A stretch of DNA of 64,000 bases from Sphingosinicellaceae bacterium. GTDB lineage: Bacteria; Pseudomonadota; Alphaproteobacteria; Sphingomonadales; Sphingomonadaceae. The translations under genes were made by a program, and so were the position numbers. The number at the start of each line of letters is the position of its first letter. Within the stretch, counting starts at the first letter, position 1. A model generated the notes under the pieces. The model saw nothing but the letters and a program-made list of their open reading frames with translations, searched no databases and was not told the origin of the DNA. Location of the stretch: contig CP079108.1 of the NCBI GenBank assembly GCA_019285715.1, positions 2,867,001 through 2,931,000 of the forward strand. Reading direction: 5' to 3'. Shown here in pieces: positions 39,729-49,042 of the stretch.

Positions 39729-40700
39729 ATGAAGTGGGTCCGTTCGGTACTGGTCGCGGCTATGCTCGGCGGGGCCGCCGCACCTGCGGCTGCGATCGAC
39801 AAGCTCGTCGTGTTCGGCGATTCGCTGGTCGATGCCGGCAACGCCTACCTCGGCACCGGTGGCCTGACCGCCCAGCCCGGCTACGGCTATTTCGACGGCC
39901 GCTATTCGAACGGGCCGGAGTGGACCGACATCATCCAGAAGCGGCTGACCGGCAATTATACCGTACCGTTCCTGCTCGGCGGCGAGAACTTCGCGGTCGG
40001 CGGCGCGCAGGCGGCGATGGACCGCCCCCTGCTCGGCTTCACCGTCCCCGGCCTCGCCAGTCAGCTCGGCCTGTTCGCACTGAGCGGCCAGTCGATCGAC
40101 CCGAACGCACTGTATGTCCTGAATTTCGGCAATAACGACGTGTCTGCGCTGCTCGCCGGGCTGGCCGCTGCACCAAATGCGACTGCCGCCGACATCTTCA
40201 GGGCGCAATACACCGCGGCCTTCGTCGGCAATTATCTCGGCGCGATCAACTACCTCAACGCCGCCGGCGCGAACCACTTCCTGATCGGCGGCGTGCCGAA
40301 CCCGGATCAGCCGGAGGGCGTCGCACTGGAAGCGGCGCTGCAGGCAGGCTTCACGACCCTCAACCTGAAGTCCGGCACCTCGTTCACCCAGATCGATTAT
40401 TTCGGCTTCTTCAGCGCGCTGCGCAACGACCCGACCGCTTTCGGCCTGCCCGCCGATCTCGACACCAATCTCGCCCACGCCTGCGTCGACATCAGCGCAC
40501 CGCAGTCGAACCCCAACCCCGATTGCAGCCACTATTTCAGCTTCGACGGCATCCATCCGACCGCGCCGATCCATGCCGCCCTGGCAAGCTACATCGGCAG
40601 CTTGCTGGCCGTCCCCGAGCCTGCGGTGTGGCTCCAGATGATCGCCGGATTTGGCCTCGTTGGTGTTGTGATCCGTCAGCGCAAAGCCGCCGTCGCGTAA
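39729..40700 (+). CDS. PEP-CTERM SGNH/GDSL esterase
   Basis: A 323-residue secreted hydrolase. After a signal ending in AAPAAA comes LVVFGDSLVDAGN with the GDS nucleophile, then LNFGNNDVSALLAG (block III Asn), and a terminal FSFDGIHPTAPIH supplying Asp and His. The C-terminus VPEPAVWLQMIAGFGLVG is a PEP-CTERM signal nearly identical to that of the upstream neighbour. AGGGGGAGC before the ATG is a strong ribosome binding site. Confidence 0.92.
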   Translation: MKWVRSVLVAAMLGGAAAPAAAIDKLVVFGDSLVDAGNAYLGTGGLTAQPGYGYFDGRYSNGPEWTDIIQKRLTGNYTVPFLLGGENFAVGGAQAAMDRPLLGFTVPGLASQLGLFALSGQSIDPNALYVLNFGNNDVSALLAGLAAAPNATAADIFRAQYTAAFVGNYLGAINYLNAAGANHFLIGGVPNPDQPEGVALEAALQAGFTTLNLKSGTSFTQIDYFGFFSALRNDPTAFGLPADLDTNLAHACVDISAPQSNPNPDCSHYFSFDGIHPTAPIHAALASYIGSLLAVPEPAVWLQMIAGFGLVGVVIRQRKAAVA

Positions 40701-40776
40701 GTTAATTGCCGCAACACGGCTTGACCCGGTAATATTCATGCCGTAGCTCGCCCCTCGTCGCAACGAGAGACGTGTT

Positions 40777-42525
40777 ATGCCTACCCTGTTTACCGGAGCC
40801 GAAATCGTCGTCCAGGCGCTGAACGATCTCGGTGTCGAGATCGTCTTCGGCTATCCGGGCGGTGCCGTCCTGCCGATCTACGATGCGCTGTTCAAGCAGA
40901 ACCGCATTCGCCACATCCTCGTGCGCCACGAGCAGGCGGCGGTCCACGCCGCCGAGGGCTACGCGCGCAGCACCGGCAAGCCCGGCGTCGTGCTGGTCAC
41001 CAGCGGCCCCGGCGCAACGAACGCCGTCACCGGCATCACCGACGCGCTGATGGACTCGATCCCGCTGGTCGTGCTGACCGGCCAGGTCCCGACCCACCTG
41101 ATCGGCTCCGACGCCTTCCAGGAGTGCGACACGGTCGGCATCACGCGCCACTGTTCCAAGCACAATTACCTGGTCAAGGACGTCACGCGCCTCGGCGACA
41201 TCATCCACGAAGCCTTCTACATCGCCACCTCGGGCCGCCCCGGGCCGGTCGTCGTCGACCTGCCCAAGGACGTCCAGGTCGCCAGCGCGCGCTACGAGAA
41301 GCCCGGCGTCATCCGCCACAAGACCTACCAGCCGCAAGTCAAGGGCGACCTCGCCTCCATCGAAGCCGCGGTCGAGATGCTGGCGGCCGCCGAGCGCCCG
41401 ATCCTGTACACCGGCGGCGGCATCATCAACTCCGGCCCGGGCGCGTCGCAGCTGCTGCGCGAGCTGGCGCGGATCACCGGCGCGCCGGTCACCTCGACCC
41501 TGATGGGCCTCGGCACCATGCCCGACCAGCACCCGCAGTTCCTCGGGATGCTCGGCATGCACGGCAGCTACCAGGCCAACCTGGCGATGAACCAGTGCGA
41601 CCTGATGGTCTGCCTCGGCGCCCGCTTCGACGACCGCGTCACCGGTCGGCTCGACGCGTTCTCGCCGAACAGCCGAAAGATCCACGTCGATATCGACCGT
41701 TCGTCGATCAACAAGATCGTTCGCGTCGACCTCGGCATCGTGGGCGACGTCGGCCATGTGCTGGAGGACATGCTCAAGGTCTGGAAGGCGCGCGGCCACC
41801 GCGCCCAGGACCTCAAGGCGTGGTGGGCGAAGATCGAGGGCTGGCGCGCCAAGGACAGCTTCGGCTTCGAGCAGAAGGGTTCGGACATCCTGCCCCAGCA
41901 CGCCGTCAAGCGGCTGTGGGAAGCGACCCATCACCTCAAGCCGATCATCACCACCGAAGTCGGCCAGCACCAGATGTGGGCGGCGCAGCACTTCGGCTTC
42001 GACCTGCCGAACAAGTGGCTGACCTCGGGCGGCCTCGGCACGATGGGCTACGGGCTCCCGGCGGCGATCGGCGCGCAGCTCGGCAACCCCGGCGCCCTGG
42101 TCATCGACATCGCCGGCGAGGCGAGCATCCAGATGAACATCCAGGAGCTCGGCACCGCAACGCAGTACCATTTGCCGGTCAATGTGTTCGTCTTGAACAA
42201 CGAATACATGGGCATGGTCCGCCAGTGGCAGGAGCTCAACCACGGCAGTCGCTACTCCGAGAGCTACTCGGATTCTCTCCCCGACTTCGTCAAGCTGGCG
42301 GAGGCGTACGGCTGGACCGGCATCCGCATCGAGACGGCGGACCAGCTCGATGCCGGCATCGCGGCGATGCTCGCGGCTGATGGCCCGGTGTTCGTCGACT
42401 GCATGGTGTCGAAGACAGCGAACTGCTTCCCGATGATCCCGAGCGGTGCGAGCCACGTCGAGATGATGCTGCACGCGGGCGAGACGGTCGGCGAAGCGGA
42501 CGAAGATTCGAAGGCTTTGGTTTGA
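40777..42525 (+). CDS. ilvB: Acetolactate synthase large subunit
   Basis: This 582-residue TPP enzyme condenses pyruvate or 2-oxobutyrate in valine/isoleucine synthesis. The TPP-activating Glu lies in LVRHEQAAVHAAEGYAR, the FAD/middle domain has LMVCLGARFDDRVTG, and the TPP-Mg motif is AGEASIQMNIQE followed by VLNNEYMGMVRQW. The usual Asp of this motif is Glu (residue ~448). It works with the regulatory subunit encoded 154 bp downstream. Confidence 0.95.
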   Translation: MPTLFTGAEIVVQALNDLGVEIVFGYPGGAVLPIYDALFKQNRIRHILVRHEQAAVHAAEGYARSTGKPGVVLVTSGPGATNAVTGITDALMDSIPLVVLTGQVPTHLIGSDAFQECDTVGITRHCSKHNYLVKDVTRLGDIIHEAFYIATSGRPGPVVVDLPKDVQVASARYEKPGVIRHKTYQPQVKGDLASIEAAVEMLAAAERPILYTGGGIINSGPGASQLLRELARITGAPVTSTLMGLGTMPDQHPQFLGMLGMHGSYQANLAMNQCDLMVCLGARFDDRVTGRLDAFSPNSRKIHVDIDRSSINKIVRVDLGIVGDVGHVLEDMLKVWKARGHRAQDLKAWWAKIEGWRAKDSFGFEQKGSDILPQHAVKRLWEATHHLKPIITTEVGQHQMWAAQHFGFDLPNKWLTSGGLGTMGYGLPAAIGAQLGNPGALVIDIAGEASIQMNIQELGTATQYHLPVNVFVLNNEYMGMVRQWQELNHGSRYSESYSDSLPDFVKLAEAYGWTGIRIETADQLDAGIAAMLAADGPVFVDCMVSKTANCFPMIPSGASHVEMMLHAGETVGEADEDSKALV

Positions 42526-42540
42526 TGACGATGCACCCAC

Positions 42541-42679
42541 TTCCCTCCCCCCGCTGGGGGGAGGGCGAAAGACGCGCTTGCGCGGCCCGGGGAGAGAGGA
42601 CTTCGCTTCGGCGCGCCCCCTCCCCTCTCCCTGGTTGCCAAGCGGCAACCGGTCCCTCCCCCCAGCGGGTGGAGGGAGC
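42541..42679. repeat. 139-bp palindromic element between ilvB and ilvN
   Basis: The ends (about 42541-42565 and 42654-42678) are long imperfect inverted repeats rich in C/G runs. An internal perfect hairpin, GGTTGCC-AAGC-GGCAACC, lies near 42633-42650. The element fills the whole ilvB-ilvN gap and its right end contains GGAGGGAG directly before the ilvN ATG, so it supplies that gene's ribosome binding site. Confidence 0.8.
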
Positions 42680-43189
42680 ATGAAATCCGCCCCCTCCGAA
42701 CGCCACACACTGTCCATCCTCGTCGACAACGAGGCGGGTGTCCTGGCGCGCATCGTCGGGCTGTTCTCGGCGCGCGGCTACAACATCGAGAGCCTGACTG
42801 TCGCCGACGTGTCCAGTGATCACGCGGTCAGCCGGATCACCGTCGTCACCTCCGGACCACCCGCGGTGATCGAGCAGATCATGGCGCAGCTCGACCGGCT
42901 GGTGCCTGTCCACCGCGTCCTCGACCTGACCGCGCTCGGGCCGCACGTCGAGCGCGAGATGGCGCTGGTCAAGGTCGCCGGCACCGGCGACAAGCGCCTC
43001 GAGGCGCTGCGGCTGGCGGACATCTTCCGGGCCCGGGCGGTCGACACGACGACGAGCAGCTTCGTCTTCGAGATCAGCGGATCGACCGACAAGGTCCAGG
43101 GCTTCGTCGACCTGATGCGCGAGGTCGGCCTCGTCGAGGTCGCACGCACCGGCGTCGTCGCGATCGCGCGCGGCGCGGAGGCGGTGTGA
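42680..43189 (+). CDS. ilvN: Acetolactate synthase small (regulatory) subunit
   Basis: This 169-residue protein has an N-terminal ACT domain (HTLSILVDNEAGVLARIVGLF, SARGYNIESLTV) and the C-terminal ALS-small domain with EMALVKVAG and VFEISGSTDKVQGFV. It binds valine and stimulates the catalytic subunit. The ATG at 42680 starts the family sequence; the frame extends into the repeat element upstream but that part is not conserved. Confidence 0.95.
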   Translation: MKSAPSERHTLSILVDNEAGVLARIVGLFSARGYNIESLTVADVSSDHAVSRITVVTSGPPAVIEQIMAQLDRLVPVHRVLDLTALGPHVEREMALVKVAGTGDKRLEALRLADIFRARAVDTTTSSFVFEISGSTDKVQGFVDLMREVGLVEVARTGVVAIARGAEAV

Positions 43190-43220
43190 GCGTGACCGAC
43201 GCCGGCCGTTCGTGCTGTTG

Positions 43221-43314
43221 TGTCATTCCGGCGAACGCCGGAACCCAGCTACATCAAAAGCTCGAAATCTAGGGCGCCGGGGGCAACTGGGTTCCGACCT
43301 TCGCCGGAATGACA
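43221..43314. repeat. 94-bp palindromic repeat, copy 2
   Basis: 28-bp arms at 43221-43248 and 43287-43314 are inverted repeats with two mismatches around a 38-bp spacer. Arms match copy 1 (35349-35442) closely, while the spacer differs except at its edges. It lies between ilvN and the ilvC promoter. Confidence 0.87.
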
Positions 43315-43328
43315 ACTCTGAATGAGCC

Positions 43329-43357
43329 TTGACAAAAACAACCATATCGGTTATTAT
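43329..43357 (+). promoter_or_regulatory. Sigma-70 promoter for ilvC
   Basis: TTGACA at 43329-43334 and TATTAT at 43352-43357 are separated by exactly 17 bp, a near-consensus housekeeping promoter in an AT-rich patch. Transcription would start near 43365, leaving a ~120-nt leader before ilvC. The leader contains a TGGTAGG/CCTACCA pairing (about 43401-43407 with 43434-43440). Confidence 0.7.
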
Positions 43358-43477
43358 ACCATCGGTAAAATTCCATCGACATTCACACATCGGACGAACT
43401 GGTAGGGCGAAAATAGCAAATAAGCGTCCCGGTCCTACCATTCGGCCCCCTACACCATCGACGACCAAGACATCTAA

Positions 43478-44506
<1,029 letters not shown>

Positions 44507-44532
44507 GGGCCTGCGTCCGGGGGTGGCGCTCG

Positions 44533-44991
44533 CTACCCCCGGAAGTCCTCGAGCGCGCCGCCCCGGATACGCACCGATCGCATCGCGATCTGAACCTCGG
44601 TCAGGAACGCCAGCAGGCCGGCGATCAGCAGCACCATCACCAGGATGAACATCGGTGCGACGGCCGCCGACGCCCGCATCGGGATGACGTCGCCGACGAA
44701 CAGGATCGCGACGACGACGCAGACCATCAGCGCCGAAAGCGTGCACAAGCCGATCGCCCAGTGCGCTGCCGCCATCCGCTTGCCGAGGATGCCGAGCTCG
44801 CGCAAGGCCCGCTCGCGGGTCACGGGATCGAAGGCGGCGAGTTCGGCCTCGAGCTTGCGAGCCCGGTCGATGACCCGGCCCAGCCGGTTGGTCAGGACGT
44901 TGAGAATCGAGGCGATGCCGGTGAGCAGGAACACCGGCGCCACCGCAAGCTGGATGTTGTGCGCAATGGCATCGATGGCGACCGCGGGCAT
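44533..44991 (-). CDS. DUF2721 family membrane protein
   Basis: This 152-residue protein has three hydrophobic segments. IQLAVAPVFLLTGIASILNV, then RLGRVIDRARKLEAE, and a double membrane span ending in FLTEVQIAMRSV are typical of DUF2721. Function is unknown. The start at 44991 (MPAVAID) is preferred; an upstream alternative adds twelve non-conserved residues. It lies 39 bp downstream of the beta-helix gene on the same strand. Confidence 0.82.
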   Translation of the reverse strand: MPAVAIDAIAHNIQLAVAPVFLLTGIASILNVLTNRLGRVIDRARKLEAELAAFDPVTRERALRELGILGKRMAAAHWAIGLCTLSALMVCVVVAILFVGDVIPMRASAAVAPMFILVMVLLIAGLLAFLTEVQIAMRSVRIRGGALEDFRG

Positions 44992-45030
44992 GGCAGCATC
45001 ACTGGGGCACCACGGTCGCCGGCGCAACCG

Positions 45031-46212
45031 TCAGGCGGCGACGACGCTCCGCCGGCGCTTGCGGAAGACGGTGCCGACGAGCCCGAAGCCGACGACCAGC
45101 AGCGCCCAGCTGGCGGGCTCCGGCACTTCGCCACCGAACGCGCCCGCCTCGCTGGCCGGGCCGAGGCGGCTCAGTATCGCTGGGTCGGACGCGGGAGCGG
45201 TGCCCGGTGCGTTCGTGAACACGGTGTCGGCCAGCGCCAGATCGGCCTTCGCGGCGTCGAAGCCACCGGGGACCAGCAGGCCCGGCGAGAGCGAGGCGCG
45301 CACGAACGGCGCGACGCTGTTGTTCGCGATGCGGTTGTTGGAGCCACCGATGATGCTCATCCGGGCCGACCATTGCGCTCCGGGCTGGGTGCTGATGACG
45401 TTGCCGGTAAAGATGCTGTCGACGCACTGGTAGCACGCGATCGCCTGGGTGTAGGTGATGTCGGCCTGGTTGTTGAGTATGTAGATTCGCAGGCCGCCGC
45501 CCTGCGCATGGTCGAACAGCGAGAAGCCTTGCGTATTGCCGACCGCGGTGTTGCCCCGGATGGTGATATCGGAGGTCGGGGGCTGGCCCGGGATACTCCA
45601 CAACTGGACGCAGTCCGGATGCGCACCTGCCGAGATCACGGTGCCGGAGCAACTGTTGCCGGTGACGCTGATCCGGTGACTGGCGGCAATGTCGAAGCCG
45701 TCGCTGGTCGATGCGAGCGACTTGTTGTTCGAAAGCGTGCCGCCGGTCACCGATGTGAGGGATATACCCGAGCGCAGGCCGGTAAAGGTGCCGCCAGTCA
45801 CCGTCACACTGGTCGTGCGGGAGAAATCGATGCCGTGCGAACTGGTGCGATTGCCGACGACGACCGGCGACGTAAAAGTGATGCGGCCGCCCCCTAGTAC
45901 GTTGACACCATTGACCGCGGCTGTTGCACTGCCAAAATGTCCCCCCAGTACCGTCAGGCCGGTAACACTGTATATCTTCAGAGTGTTCGTGAAGACTGCA
46001 GCCTTTGCATCCAGAATAACCGGCTTGGTGAATGATCTATTTTGTAGCACCGCCCCCGGGATGTTTCCGGTCAAGACGATTGTGTCTCCCGATTTCACAA
46101 TCGCAAAGACCGCTTTGAGTGTCGATGCTGTTGCGGAATAGGTACGTGCTTCGGCAGACCAACTAGAGAACAACAGGCACGCGCCCAGCGCGCGCCTAGA
46201 CAGGCGACTCAT
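45031..46212 (-). CDS. PEP-CTERM right-handed beta-helix protein
   Basis: A 393-residue exported protein with PbH1-type repeats: regularly spaced Gly, Asn and Val/Ile (LTGNIPGAVLQ, LTVLGGHFGSA, VTVTGGTFTGLR, ITIRGNTAVGN). A signal peptide precedes YSATASTLKAVFAIVKSGDT, as in polysaccharide-lyase-like helices. The tail VPEPASWALLVVGFGLVG with a basic end is a PEP-CTERM signal. AAGGG lies 6 bp before the ATG at 46212. It may bind or cleave a surface polysaccharide. Confidence 0.87.
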   Translation of the reverse strand: MSRLSRRALGACLLFSSWSAEARTYSATASTLKAVFAIVKSGDTIVLTGNIPGAVLQNRSFTKPVILDAKAAVFTNTLKIYSVTGLTVLGGHFGSATAAVNGVNVLGGGRITFTSPVVVGNRTSSHGIDFSRTTSVTVTGGTFTGLRSGISLTSVTGGTLSNNKSLASTSDGFDIAASHRISVTGNSCSGTVISAGAHPDCVQLWSIPGQPPTSDITIRGNTAVGNTQGFSLFDHAQGGGLRIYILNNQADITYTQAIACYQCVDSIFTGNVISTQPGAQWSARMSIIGGSNNRIANNSVAPFVRASLSPGLLVPGGFDAAKADLALADTVFTNAPGTAPASDPAILSRLGPASEAGAFGGEVPEPASWALLVVGFGLVGTVFRKRRRSVVAA

Positions 46213-46585
46213 CAAAACCCTTTCATCGGCGGTATTCACCACCGTTTCCCTAAGATGACGATCGTCCAAACCAGCGTCGACACGCTGACTTTCAGAATTC
46301 CAGAACCCCCCGGCCGCTGATCTGCTTATACTTGGGCGTTATTAAGTTACAATTTCGACAGCAGCGCAACGACCTCGGTTTTCACTCCATTCGCCGCGAT
46401 GACCGGAACTAAGGTGGCTGGACAAGCGCCACCCATTTCCTTTAGTGTCCTGATCATGACCCGAGTGAGCCCCGCGACGACGCTGCGACTTACGCGCCCC
46501 TAGGCGCGGTCGGCCGGTGTAGACCGGCGTCGCGTCGAGGGGGACCAGCCGCCCAGCCCGCGACCGACACTCGAAAGTCAGACCA
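46213..46585. other. Intergenic leader region upstream of leuA
   Basis: This 373-bp gap separates divergent leuA and the beta-helix gene and should hold both promoters. A short frame at 46456-46503 (ATG to TAG, 15 codons, two Leu) is followed by a perfect GCCGGT-GTAG-ACCGGC hairpin near 46522-46537. That arrangement recalls amino-acid attenuators but the Leu content is low, so I give it little weight. Nothing else is recognised. Confidence 0.35.
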
Positions 46586-48178
<1,593 letters not shown>

Positions 48179-48189
48179 CACAACCGGGC

Positions 48190-48232
48190 AAACACGCGAG
48201 AGTTGTCAGAGTTGAGACCCTCGCGTGTTTTT
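48190..48232 (+). terminator. Rho-independent terminator of leuA
   Basis: A perfect 11-bp stem (48190-48200 with 48220-48230) encloses a 19-nt loop and is followed by a short T run. It lies just after the leuA stop and has the form of an intrinsic terminator. Confidence 0.8.
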
Positions 48233-48395
48233 CGGGTTCGGCCGGCTTGCTAGCCCTGTGACGACTTAACAATGACTTGTGTTGATTTATTCAGATCGGC
48301 GATGAGAAAGAGCGCACGCCAGTGATCTCGCCGGGACCGCAGTGTACCAAAGGGGTGATGTGTAGGACAGCTGGCGATAGCTGTGCTGCGCGCCG

Positions 48396-48764
48396 TCAGG
48401 CCGGCTTGAACGCGATACCCAGTCGGTCGGCCACCACCTCCAGGCGCTTGTCGTTGGTCCATAGAGTGCCCGACGCGGTCAGGAGGACCGAGGCAATAAG
48501 GTGCGCATCGACGTAACCGACGCCGATGCCGTGCAGCGGCGCACTTTCGATCAGGCTCATGACCTCGCGCTGCTCGGCCACCGGAGCCGGTGGCATAAGA
48601 TGCATTTCGGCGAGCAGGGCGGCGCGGTGCGGCAGGTTACCGAGCGACAGTCCGCCCTGCACAAAGGGATGCATCGTGGTTTTGCGATCAGCCGGCAACG
48701 CCTTCAGGAGGCCGCCGCCGCGACCAAAAAAGTCGGCCCAGATCATAGTGTCGACAGGGATCAC
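48396..48764 (-). CDS. vapC: VapC-like PIN toxin with altered active site
   Basis: A 122-residue PIN-domain protein from a GTG start. VDTMIW (Asp5), GYVDAHLIASV and LWTNDKRLEVVADRLG carry three of the four expected acidic residues. In relatives the MHPFVxGEL segment supplies the catalytic Glu; here it reads MHPFVQGGLSLGNL, so residue 38 is Gly. A single base change from GAA would explain this. The adjacent antitoxin gene has a frameshift, so the pair is probably decayed. Confidence 0.85.
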   Translation of the reverse strand: MIPVDTMIWADFFGRGGGLLKALPADRKTTMHPFVQGGLSLGNLPHRAALLAEMHLMPPAPVAEQREVMSLIESAPLHGIGVGYVDAHLIASVLLTASGTLWTNDKRLEVVADRLGIAFKPA

Positions 48765-48782
48765 TCAGGGTTGAAATAGCGT

Positions 48783-48963
48783 TTACGCGGCCCGGGCTCG
48801 AAAACCGGGCATCGTCCCGCCAAGCTGCGCAAGCCGCCTGCCAGCTTCGCGCTCGACGAGTTCGCGGACCGCACACTGAATCAGCGTCGACCGTTCGACG
48901 ATACCGGTATAGCGCGCTGCCGTCGCCATCATGTCGTCGTCGAGGGTTTACCGTAGTCCGCAT
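48783..48963 (-). pseudogene. vapB: vapB antitoxin with +1 frameshift after codon 5
   Basis: From the ATG at 48963 the frame reads MRTTV, then an extra A in the run at 48947-48949 shifts it. In the other frame the sequence continues TLDDDMMATAARYTGIVERS and ends LAQLGGTMPGFRARAA before TAA at 48783, which is a normal VapB. Translation could restart at ATG 48932 for a 49-residue product, lacking the N-terminal DNA-binding beta-strand. The vapC start lies 18 bp downstream. Confidence 0.8.
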
Positions 48964-49008
48964 CACACGTCTCCACACTGCACGCATCACACGTCTCCAC
49001 ACTGCACG
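48961..49008. repeat. Perfect 24-bp tandem duplication over the vapB start
   Basis: 48961-48984 and 48985-49008 are identical. On the minus strand each unit carries a GGAGACGTGTGATG, so the duplication copies the ribosome binding site and start codon of vapB. Confidence 0.9.
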
Positions 49009-49042
49009 ATAGATAGCGTCAACTGATGCTCATATTCATGCC

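Noticed and set aside
46456-46503. Leader peptide for attenuation of leuA
   Set aside because: Only two Leu codons among fifteen and no alternative terminator/antiterminator pair that I can see; kept only as a remark in the intergenic entry.
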